This document shows, one piece after another, positions 23,901 to 36,646 of a stretch of 64,000 bases of DNA. Every line of letters begins with the position of its first letter. Within the stretch, counting starts at the first letter, position 1. The position numbers and the translations under genes were made by a program. A model generated the notes under the pieces. That model was given only the letters and a program-made list of their open reading frames with translations, searched no databases and was not told the DNA's origin. This DNA comes from Pardosa pseudoannulata (Eukaryota > Arthropoda > Arachnida > Araneae > Lycosidae): the NCBI GenBank assembly GCA_032207245.1, contig CM063501.1, positions 84,075,865 to 84,139,864 on the forward strand, written 5' to 3'.

Positions 23901-26900
23901 GGCAACCCAAGCCTGAGGGTTGTCTTTTGCTTGCTTCCTGCTTCTAAATTATGAATATCTTAGAATATCCATCCTCTTGAAGCAGTGGCAACCGTCTTTC
24001 CCTGAAAAGTCATATGACTTCTAAATGGACACAACACCAACTAACCAAAATGCAAACACATATTCGAGCAAGTACAGCTATTTCCTTTTGAAATATGAAT
24101 CTATGTTTGGGTGTCTGTATATAGATTCTTATTTAAGAACTAAGTAGTTATATTTTCTTTATGAGATTGTAACTATATCTGTCCTAACAAAATGAATAAA
24201 ACACTTTTAACTGATGTCTTCTATTTTATCTGCAGTTATTTTATTTTTATTTATTTATTTTTTTAGGTGCGCTTATAGATTGGAGGAAATAGTAAGACAG
24301 AATAAGGCTGTACCTGCAACTATTGGTATCATTGATGGATTGATTCATATTGGTATGAATAGTGCAAATTTGTAACAGATGAAAATAATTGACCAATTTA
24401 AAAATTCTTAAAATATCCAATTTTTTGTGAAATTTTTATCCATAATGCTATTTATAGATGTTTAATTCAAAAATTAAACTTGCTGTCTTGTTAATTCGCT
24501 TTCAGGCTTTGAAAGCAGTTAATTGTTTGCATGTTTCAATAGTAGTCATTATTAAGCAATAAATTAATCTGATGTTTTAAATATTATATTATTTATTTTA
24601 ATGTGTATATTATACATTTTCAATTTATTAGTTACTTTTACCAGTCATATACACACACACATACATTTTTTATAATATAAAGATTATACATATGTATGTG
24701 TATGTGTAATTTAAATTAGTAGAATATGAGCAAAATTTATCTCTATATATTTTGATAAATTTAATTTCATATATATAAAATTGTAACTTAATACCTGACA
24801 CTGACATTTTTAAATTACTTTTTTTTTGTCACTGAAAATGTACAAATTCCTTTTGATAACTATGTACTAAATATTATTGTTTGGAAGTGGTTGTGTGGGA
24901 TCTTATTATTAATGAAGAAAATATATCACTAATTCATAATAGAAAACATCTTGTAGAGAGTAATAAGGCTTTTAAAGTTTATTTTGTAGAAATTTGTGTA
25001 ATTTGTGTTTTATTTTTTATTCTTGATAAAAGTGTTTTATTAATTTCTAATGTGTAATGAACACATTTTATATAAGCATGGTTTTGGAATATTATTTTTA
25101 GTCAAATAGAAATTTTCTCAGATGTTTTTTCACATATGTTAAAATGCTTATTTTAAATACACATTCTCTATATTCTATATAGCAGTTTTACACTTATCTT
25201 ACATTTTTAAACAGTATTAAAATTAGTAATCAAATGGTTCGATGCTCTAACACAAAATAGAAGTTCACATATAAATTTGTGTTGCTGATTCTTTTCTAAA
25301 TTAAAATTTAAAATCACAATTGAGTTTTTATTGTCCCATCTTAAATAAACTTTTTTGCTTTTTAAATTAGTTATATTTCTTATAAAAGAACAAAAATCAT
25401 TATCACCTTTTGTAATACTTGTTAATTTTATTATTTTTGTAAACAATTAGCAAAATATACTTAATATTTTGGCAGTCTGTGAACAAAAGGAGTTAAAACA
25501 ATATCTTATAGTAATTAGCCTAATATAATTTTTAAAGAAACTGTATTACTTGCAAACCTTCATTTATTATTTATAATGATTGTTTTCATGTAATAAATTT
25601 AAAAAAAAATATGCAAACTTGAGTAGAATACAGAATAAATATTAATGAAGAAAATATATCACTAATTCATAATAGAAACGTCTTGTAGAGAGTAATAAGG
25701 CTTTTAAAGTTTATTTTGTAGAATTTTGTGTTTTATTTTTTATTCTTGATAAAAGTGTTTTATTAATTTCTAATGTATAATGTACACATTTTATATAAGC
25801 ATGGTTTTGGAAAATTATTTTTAGTCGAATAGAAATTTTGTCAGTTCTAAATTGCAAAATTATGCGTATTGCATTCTAATTTTATTCCTAGAACTATGCT
25901 GTAATATATTTCATGAATGAAAAATCAAAAACTATCTATGTAAAGTTACATTTTTTGAAGTACATGCTTTTCTTTTGTGAAGTATATACAGTTTACCTTG
26001 ACACTTTCAGTGAAACATCTCTGAAGAACGAGCCAATGAACCATAATAAGCTGGTCTGCCAGTAAGAAGGTCTCCAATTAGAAATAAAGTGTAAAACAAA
26101 ATTTCATGGAGATACATACTAAAAATTTTATATAATTTGTTTATAATATTTCATATCTATACAGTTTTAAAGAAGATATTAATTGGTGTTTCATTTAATT
26201 TTAAGCCTCTAAATATTTTTATTTAGTTAGAGAAAAAGGGCAATTTAGTTTAATGTTGTTTACTTCTTGGACAATATGAATATTAGGCATGCAGAACTTC
26301 ATTATTGAGTATGTAATCTTCATTTTTTAACCCTTTGATTGTTTCCACATGAGGGAACGATTTATGATGTACATTAGATATAAAGCTTTTAATATCACAT
26401 GTCTAGCTGAAAAATATGACTAAATTTAAGACACAACACTGAACTGTTTTCCACTTAAAATATAGTTTATTGTGTATTACATGTGATATACAAGCATATA
26501 ATGCATTAGATGTATATATCATATGTGATGTACAGGATTGGCAAAGGGTTAAAAAGCATATTATTTGTATTTAATGGTACTTTCAACACATTAATAATTT
26601 GTTTTCAAATTATTAAATTATGTAATTTTATTTTTAAATGATATGGTTTTACTATCAACATCAAGTGTTCACCTAAATATGTCATTTCAGATCTTTTCCA
26701 AAATGTATATATGTCCAAATTTCTAAATTGTAGAATTTCCCAATCTTTTGATTGAAACACTGAAAAGTGGTTTTTCATGGAAGGAGAGGGAAAAAGTAGT
26801 CCTTTAATGGTTAGAAGCCTGTAGTAAAAAAATATAGATTAGAAATAAATTATCCGTATGACAGATGGTCTTTTTATAGAGATGGTCTTTCAGAGAGTTT

Positions 26901-29900
26901 TCATTCTATATATTTTTATTTCACTGATAGAAAATAGCACTTTATTTTCTTTTTTCTTCTGAAATATTGCTCAGTTCTTAATTTCTTTTAACTTTTATCA
27001 TTAGGTTTAGAAACTAATGAACTAGAAAAATTAGCTAATGCAAAAGGAAATGTCATCAAAGCTTCTAGGAGAGATTTGCCTTATATTATGAGTAAAGTAT
27101 GTGTTTGAATTTTATAGAATGTATTAAATATTGTGTTTCTTCCATATTTTCAGGGTTCATAAAAGCTTTAATATAAAATAATAATGATCCATTTAAATCT
27201 TTGTTAAAGTTAAGGTAAATAGCAATAAAAAAATACTAATCATTATTTTGGCTGTTCAGTTAAAACAATATAAAGATATGCTTCCTTATTGTCAATACTT
27301 AATAACCTTTATTATAATCTCAAAGATTTTAGGACATTCTTTACTTGTGCCTAATGATGGCCAAATGGATAGGACGCTGCTCTGTCAGAGTTCATGGGTT
27401 CAAATCCCACTGCAGGCATATATGTTCATAGCCATTCAGAATCAACTTTAAGTTATAGGTTCTGGTCTCATTATCTCTTGTGTTGCAAAACAGTAGACCA
27501 TAACACTTTAAATCAAACCATTCTCCCCTTGTTCATTTCCATTTGGGTGTTAGGCCCTTTTGCAAGTTCACAAACTCCATAATGATACTAAAGCATTTTA
27601 TTAAATTATTCATAAATCAGAAGCTGTTTGATCAATACTACAAATACTAGTTATAAAACATGCACTGATTTTATATCCCGAGTTATGGGTCACTGTACAG
27701 AAACTGTTATCTATTTTCCAATCTTCCTATGTAGTAGAACTTAAATTTAATGTAATAATGAGCTTCATCATAAAAAAGAAAGGAAGACTAAAATGTGTGT
27801 TTGTGAAGACTTGTGAATGTTACTCACAAACGTAAAAAAATTCATATTAACCCATCAGATTCACCTATCTCCTTAGTAGTATTAAAAAATAATGTTTTTA
27901 TAATTTCAAATATTATTTTAAATATCAAAATGTATAATTAATATTTTATTATTGCATTGTTATCAAAGGTCACAAAGGGAAAATTACAACATTGTTATTA
28001 TCTAGCTGTATAGTGTCACTTTGCTTGGGTATTCTGGCAAGGTGTCTGCTGTGAGAAAGTGTCCATGGCCAAAAAAGGCTTTTGAACCAATGATTTAGAC
28101 TATCTTATCTTTATATTAAAAATATATCTAAGTTTAAACAGTAGACTAAAAATAACCCTATCAGACATGCCAGTCAGATACTAAAACTTAATAGTTATTT
28201 TTATTATCCTTTAAAAGATTTTTTAATTTAAAATATAATGGATGCTCATGAATACTATTTTGACAATTTTTATGTAAAAATCATTAATTTGTACCTTAGA
28301 AACTTCATGGAGGAACTACTGTTGCTGCTACTATGATTTTAGCACACAAAGCTGGAATTCCAGTATTTGTGACTGGTGGAATTGGAGGTGTGCACAGAGG
28401 AGCAGAGACAAGTAATTACTTTAAAATTTGTTGTTTGGATTTTCATAACTTGCTATGTAAAATCATCATCATGTGTTGTATTTAAGAAGTTTATAAGATG
28501 TTAATTATGAAATAATTATGAACTTAAATCTGATTGTGAATGAATGTCAGTACTAGCAGTAAAATTCAAACCCATGGACTCAAGTACTGAGAGACAGCAA
28601 TGTCACATGACATTATATACTTCACTGCTCCATATTTTTGTGTATCTCTCTTTCATATTTGAGTGATCCCATAGCAATAATCATCCTCTTGTCCAACAAA
28701 CTCAAAAGTGATGCTTTGGCAAGCTACAGTTGGGCAGGGATTTCTATTTTCTACCTTCCCTACAACTTTAGCTAGTGCCAATCTGTGCCTAACTATTCCT
28801 TGACATATACAAAGTGATCTTGGGGCATGTCATTTGGTGTTTTTTTGGAGGAGACTGCCTATTTTGTTACTTTCTCCAGAGTAGCACCCCTTCTTGAATT
28901 TTCATAGTATGTCTTTGTCTGGTTTTGGGGAGCTAAGACAGCAATGATGAGCCATCCTATGTGATGAAATAAATCAAGGAGACATATTCTCTGTGCCTTG
29001 ATTTTTTATAAAACTGATTACTTTTGGATAGTTTAATAATATGGCCTAGGACTGAATATTTTTCAGGCTAGTTATATTATTGTACTGGAACTGAACCTGG
29101 ACAATCATTAGAGGTCTTATATTTAATTAAAATGATCACAGAAGTATCTATGTCACAAGCAACTTACCTGTTCATACTTTCTTTACTAAGTATATGGGAT
29201 GAACATACCATAGAATAAGTTCATTTATACCACTATGTATTAAACCAATTATATAACCTCAAACAGTGGTCTTCAAATTTTCAAAACTTACAGCACCCAT
29301 GGAACTTCAGGATCTTCTGTTGGTACCCAATGCCTGTCAACAAAAGTACATAAAAGTTAAACATTCATTGTGTTATATAGGTAGGTACTGGTAGTAGTAA
29401 CAAAAATAAAGGAAAATGGTGCAGTTGAATTTAAAATTTCCATAATGTTATTTTATTAATCTAAGTCATAGCATAACTTTTGCTGCCAGTGTCTCCTAGG
29501 CTTATATTGTTGCATATTGGGAATAGAATGGATTTGGAATTTTTTACACTAGCAATCACAATCAAACTCTTTAGATGCTATTGGCAGTTCTATTATTCAT
29601 TAAGCAAGTTTTGTTCTTGTTACAAATTCTTGATGCTAATTATTACTTTTAACAAGAACAATAATTGTTCTTTTTTTTGCAAATTGTTTTTCAATCTTTT
29701 CAGGTAAATAAGTTGTTTTTAATCACATCTATATGGAAATGGCTGTACTGGCAACATAAGTTAACAGCACAGTCAGGGACAGATTATTAGACCATAGCAT
29801 GTTAACTGCTGAAATGAAACCTTATTTCATAGAAGTCAAAATAAGTAGGTTATGGATTTAATACATGATTACAGTCTACATAGTATTTGTACTCAGTTTC

Positions 29901-32900
29901 AAGACCACTGAGTTAGATGATGCATGGATAAGTAGGATGTTGCCTTTTGATACTGGAATATATGGGTTTGAATCCAGCTATTGTTTGAAGTCATTCAGAA
30001 TTCTTTTTAAGTTTGAGACCTTGCTTAAATTATCTCTTTTGTTGAAAAAAATTTACCAAAGTGCTTCACACAAACCAAACAATTTTTTATTAATCTATTA
30101 ATACTTAGGATTATTTTGAGAGATAATTAAAAATAGCTTGCAGAATTTTGTGTTTTCTTTGAACAATTTTCATTTTAAGTGAAGATGGAAGAAAGTCCTA
30201 TAAACTATCCTTCAAATTTTTTTTTTTTTTTGCTGTACTTTATATTTTTGCTATTTCATTTGCTATTTTGTGACTTCTCAAGATACTCACGTAAATTTAC
30301 TTTTTCTTAAGATATATCGACTGAAATCATGACAAATAGCCATATATACTCTAAAATATTTCTTAAAGTATTGTGTTTACATGTGATAGGAAATCTCTTA
30401 TAATGAAAATTTTCTTTTTGAAAATTGACATATTATATTTCCTCCCTCATGAGGACAGATTATAATATTCAAAGTTGTTTAAATTTCATATTTTTTCACT
30501 GAGAAGTCCATAATAATTCATCAATATATATTCAGCAGAAAGGATTAGAATATTAATGGATTTAAATATACAGTAATTTATAAGAGTAAAATTAGTGGTA
30601 TAGTATAATTAAATTTGTCTTTCACCTGTTCAGGACCACCAGAAAGAGAAAGAAAATGATGGCTGAATGGTTAGAGTGCTGGCCTTCAGTACCAGAGTTT
30701 GTGGGTTCAAATCCTATTGTAGCATGAATGTTTGTAGTCATTCAGAATTGGCTTAAAGCTGTAGGTCCCAGTCTCATTATCCTTTGTGTTGCAAAAAAAT
30801 AGACTGTAGCACTCCAAACCAAACCAAACCATGGAACTGCACGATTTTCTCTTTTAAGCTTACTCCATTTGAAAATTCATAAATAATCATAACTTCAACT
30901 TATTAATGCTGAAATTTACAGTTTATAGTCCCTTATAGTATCTGTATATACAAATTTTGTGATATTTAGAAAAGCAATTACAAATTTTAAAGAAAACAAT
31001 TTCATTTTAATAAATTTAGTCTGAGTAAAAACCATAAAAGTAAATTCCGTTTAGCCTTAATAAAATTTATATTTACAGTAAAAAAAAGGAACGTTTTAAA
31101 ATTTAAAGGAATTATCTGTAAAGCTATATGATAGTGTTGAAAAATTTTATAAATTTAACGAATTCAATAAATAAACATAATTCCAAAGATATCGGATCTT
31201 TCATAACTGTTTGCCATAATTGCATTTAAATTGTTCATACGATTATTTCACACTATGAAATAATTCAGTGTCATTTGTCACATTCACTGTCACATATATT
31301 AGAAAAATTACTTTTCTCTATTTCACTATTTGATTTGTTCCTCAATTAATAAATCTTGCTTTCACTTAAATGTTTAATTCTTTTTGCTCCAACTCTTTTA
31401 CTTTAACTCTTTTTTAATATAAAACTGACTCAAAATGTACAAAACACTTCAAACAAACTCCAAACTGCAAACAATAATCCTACATCCACCTCTAACCATA
31501 AGAAGCATATCATCCTTTCCCATTTTATCAAAATATATTTATCCAGATCTTAGTAAATCATAGCTCTCAGGAGAACTTGAACAGTTTGCCTATTCAAAAT
31601 TTCCTGTTCCGAAAGGAAAAAAATCTCAGTACTGAAAGTGCATATTAAAGGTTGATACTCTGTGGAATGTTATTAGAAAATTTAACAGACTTTAACCACC
31701 CTCTAGTGCTATCTAAGTTAACGATAATGCAGAATGATCTCTAATTAACTATAAAAAGGAGTATTCTTAATGATTTTCTAAATATTTGTTAAATTAAATT
31801 CTAATTTTATGTCTGTTGAAGGGCTTAAAACCTTTTATAAGTTGTCTTTAAATGATTATAGAACGTTAAATAATATTTTTTATGTTTATAATTTTGTATG
31901 GTTTTAAAATTTATTAAATTTTACAGCTATGGATATTAGTGCAGATTTATATGAGCTTTCTAGAACACCTCTGACTGTTGTGTCAGCTGGAGTGAAATCT
32001 ATTCTTGACATTGGATTGACACTGGAATATTTGGTATGTATTCAGATGTAATTATCCTTTCTTTTTCAGTTTTTTTTAAAAATTTAATAGCTATAAATAT
32101 TTATTCCATATTATTATTGGTAGTAATGCTGGTGGTTCTCCTACAGTGTGATTTTTGTGGAAATATAGCCAATTGGTTAGGGTGCTGGCCTTCGGTACCA
32201 GAGTTCGTGGGTTCGAATTCCACAGTGGCATGGATGTTTGTAACCATTCGGAATTGGCTTTAAGCTATAGGTCCTAGTTTCATTAGCCCTTGTGTTGCAA
32301 AAAGTAGACCGTAGTACTCCTAACCAAACCAAACAGTGTGATCTTTAACACATAGTGGTAAAACTTCAAGAACAGTAAAAAAAACTTCATACCTGAAAGG
32401 TTTAATTAAAAAAATAAGGCAAATAAAAGGTAGCATAATGTAAATATCAAGTATCACTGACTGTAAAAGCAATTTCACATATAAATTTATTTTTCTGAAT
32501 TTATAAAAAAAAAAAAAATAGTACGGAATAATAAAATATTAATGAGAAATTTTGTTTCTAAACTTTGAAATAGGGATGATATTGACTAAGGTATTTAATT
32601 TGATATTCTGTCACTTATCTTGGTATTCTTCTTTTAAGTTCTAAAGAGACCTCTTTGATTTAGATATAGGAAAACTCTTTAGTATGGGGATATTACTTCA
32701 ATATATAGAAGAAATAATTTTAAGAGAATATATCATTAACATGTCACAATCTAGAGATTTTCATTAGTTAGAATCAGTTATGGCATTTTTTATGATTCTT
32801 GAAAAAAAATCTTTAAAAATAGTAAGGAGTAATAAAATATTATTGACAAATCTTGTTTCTAAATTCTGAAATAGAAATGATATTGACTAAGATATTTATT

Positions 32901-35000
32901 TTGATATTGTACCCTTGGTATGAAGTAATATTCTTCTGGTAAAAAAAAAAATGAAAAATATTTATTTTACTTTGAGATACAGGAAAACTTTGTGGTATTG
33001 GGATTAAACTTAAGTATATAGAATTAATTTAAAAAGGGTATATCACCAGCATGTCTCATAATAAAATTTTACATTAGTTAGAAGTAAACAGTTATGCCAT
33101 TTTTAATGATTCTTAAGTTTAATACCACTTAAAAAATGAATTACTTGAAAGTGTAGTTTTAGAACAGTCCTTTTAAGAATCACTCTCTTTAAAATGCAAA
33201 GTAATGCACTTTAAGCAAAGTAAAGCACTTTGAGGAATGTTTTAAAAGTTAGTTACTACTTTTCATTAAATTATTAATTTCTGGCTTAAGGCTCTTAAGG
33301 CTATTTATGGAATTATTAACCCTAGAATAATAACCATATTTTATTGTACAAAAATAACCAGACATCAACTCGACATATATATGTTTGAGAGTACATATTT
33401 TAGATTCTGTATATGTTTATATGAGTTTATAAATGAAAATCTTTAAGGATTTTAAAAATCAATCATATTGATTTAGGGACATTTTCTTTTTAGAGTTAAA
33501 ATCCCTATTAAATTAAAAATCCAGTTTATTTTGAATCACTATAATACTATTTTTCAAAGCATATTATATTTAGTTTGTACTATATATTGCCATTTAAAGT
33601 AACTTTCACTATTTAATAAGCCATGTAAAATGAAAATCAATTGCTTGCTTATGAATTTCTTTAAAATGTTTCTCATTTGTTTGTCATAATGTTTATAAAA
33701 TAAAAAATTTTGACTTATAAAATAATTTATGGATAAAACTGATATTCCTCCCCCCCCCCAAAAAAAACAAAAGGATGCCACAAATATTATGTTAGAATAT
33801 AGTATACTTTGCTTGATAACATATTGTTTTTAATCAAATAAGATGATGACTTTCTTGTATGTTTTATAATGGTCTCTACTTAGTTTTACCAGAAATAAAA
33901 AATCCATTACTAGTATTTTATTAACTTTTTATATACTGTTCTATGATCAAATATAAAGAAATGATATTTATTCATTAAAATTAGATTTAGAGGCAATTAT
34001 AGGAACTACCAAAAGAAATTTAAAAAAAAATATTTCTAATAGTGGTTTCTTACATTTTCCACTTAACATTGATAAGTAACATTGTTTCTTTTATAACTTA
34101 ATGTCCCCAAGCACTGTACATGATAATGCGCTTAACATTTTAACATTTAACTGATGCATGCAAGGTATAGGAAAGCTATGAATATTAGGTTTCACTATAT
34201 TTGAAAAGTTAAGAATTCTTTGAAAGGTGAGATATAAAAATACTTTTGTTATTTTTTTAGGCATTTATGCATGCAGAATCCTTCCAGCAACATCCATCAT
34301 CTTTGAAGCACTGTTCGATAATTTACAATAACATAATATTATGAACCTTTATGATATTGTTGCATGTTATCTGAAAACAATTGATGTAATTTCCTTTATA
34401 TTTTTAAGGTGTGCTATGTGAAAGTTCTAAAACAGCTTTATTAATGAATTTCTGCTTGCTAAATAATTTATTTAATTATAATTGCATCAAAAAAGCAAAT
34501 ATCACTTTGTTAGCAACAGAAAAATTTCATAAGTTTTATTGAAATTTTATTTTTAATGGAATTTTTAAGTGTATGCACCCTATGGGAAAACTGGCATGTA
34601 AAATTGTATCTGTATTTATTATAATTGGAAATTATTGTTTAATTAAGTTTAACGACTAAATAAATATTTCATTTATAATTTTTAAAACACTTTCTTTTCT
34701 TTTTCACTAGGTACTTATAATATTAACAGCTATAGGTACAAGGATTAATAATCTGTTTACAAGAAATGGTTCTAGGAACTTAAAAAAATATTTATTTATT
34801 TCAGGAAACTCTTGGTGTATGTGTTGCTACATTTGGAAATTCTAAAATGTTCCCTTCCTTTTTCACTCCAAGTAGTGGATTTTCCTCAACTTGCAATGTT
34901 GAAACTGTGCTGGAAGCAGCTCATCTTATAAGTTAGTATAAGTTATTATGTCATTTACTGTTTCTCAATGGATTTTATATAAATAGTTAATTAAAAAGAG

Positions 35001-35068
<68 letters not shown>

Positions 35069-36557
35069 GTGTGTGTGTGTGTTATTTTGTATTTTGTTCA
35101 ATATTTGTAAGTTTTGTCATTCTGATGAATCATTTAAAAGTTATTTCAAAATTAAGTTAAGGTCTGTAATGGAAAGTATCATGTCATCCCTTTAAGAATG
35201 TAACTGATTACACTTTTTGCTCTATTAAAACTGTATTTGAGATACTGTTCACTTGTTCACTTGAGATATTGAAACTGTGATTGAGGCAGATAATCTTATT
35301 ATTTTTTAAAATTATAAGGGTTATACAAAATATTGTTTATTAGGTGTTTTTAATTGGCTTCTTATAAATAGTTATCTAGAAACAGACTGTAAATATATGC
35401 ACTATTTTACAATTTGTTAAATCTTTTCATTCTATCATTTAAAAATTATCCTTTAATCAAGGTAAAGCATGTAAGAGAAAGCATCTTATTATCCATCAAA
35501 GTATTTGACTATTCAAGTTTTTTATTTACCCATTACATGCCAATGGTGTGTAAAAGCAACTTTTGAAACTAATTTTATTTTGAGGTCACAGGCAATATTT
35601 AGTACATTTGGTCTTATGGCATTGTTTACTTTAAAAGTTAATAAAATATGAATAGTTTTTATTATAGAAACTCTAATAATGCATGCTAAAATTTTTGATC
35701 TTACAAAAGTAACACATTTATCTAATTAAGAAGTGATATTTTGAAGAAATTTTTTGCTCTTGTGCTCAAATATGAAAAATGTATGTAGTCAGACACTACA
35801 AAACAAGTTTCAACCCATTATATTGCAATAATGCAATTTATGATAACGTTTACTAAAACAATTCCTATATGAAGACAAAATTAGATGTCGTTTATTTATT
35901 GATTTTATTTCTTAAGCAAGTATTGCACTAATGTTTGTGATTATTGTATTATATTTTATTTAGCAATTTTGCATGACTGGAAAAATACTGTTAACTGTCA
36001 AATTTTATATCACTTGCCCTCAACCTTTTTTTACTCTCAGGGGGCACTTTTTTTCTACATCTGCTGTTTTTTGCAAATGATGATGTTTTCATGGTATATA
36101 CATTTCACAAAGTCACTTAATTGGACACCAAACATAATAATAACTTCATATCAGAGTTCCCACAGTCCTTAAGAACTCCTTAATTTTAGCTTTCATTTTT
36201 AAGGGCCCTTAAAACTACTTAATTTTTGTCAAAGGTCCTTAAAAACTCCTTAATTTTTAAATTTGAATGCGATCAATTTCTCCATCGATGAGATCCACTG
36301 TCTCATGTGATTTTCCTATCAGTTTTCTTATATGACAAATATATAATCTTTTGTATACTTAAAAGTTTTAAAGTATAAAGTCAGCTGCCTTTTCCTAATA
36401 GCTAACAGTCATGCAGATTTTAATTAAATGAAGCATGGAGGATGGGTGTTTGTAGATATTTCAGTTACTTATGGAAGTTTAATTTTCCTTGTATTGAATG
36501 TAATAGAAAAGTCTAAAACTTTCTTCTTTCCCAGGCAACGCCGGGTATAATCAGCTA

Positions 36558-36646
<89 letters not shown>

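Larger units (their letters stand above)
21835..24266 (+). other. Intron 2 of the glycosidase gene
   Basis: The first 1.3 kb is AT-rich with nothing recognised. A dispersed repeat (about 23185-23690) and a tRNA-derived SINE (23731-24030) fill much of the rest. Confidence 0.8.
24353..27004 (+). other. Intron 3 of the glycosidase gene
   Basis: Contains a direct duplication (24908-25121 and 25641-25844) and a piggyBac-like MITE (26327-26552). The remainder is AT-rich with no recognised feature. Confidence 0.8.
28412..31926 (+). other. Intron 5 of the glycosidase gene
   Basis: Holds a very decayed SINE-like segment near 28540, a hAT-type remnant (29264-29910) directly followed by a SINE (29912-30080), and another SINE (30655-30830). 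28620-29200 and 30840-31926 show nothing recognisable. Confidence 0.8.
32034..34804 (+). other. Intron 6 of the glycosidase gene
   Basis: Contains an S1 SINE (32153-32332) and an approximately 300-bp tandem duplication (32518-33118). The stretch 33120-34804 is AT-rich and unremarkable. Confidence 0.8.

Noticed and set aside
33750..33775. Poly-C followed by poly-A tract
   Set aside because: A simple repeat in intron 6 without structure or neighbours of interest.
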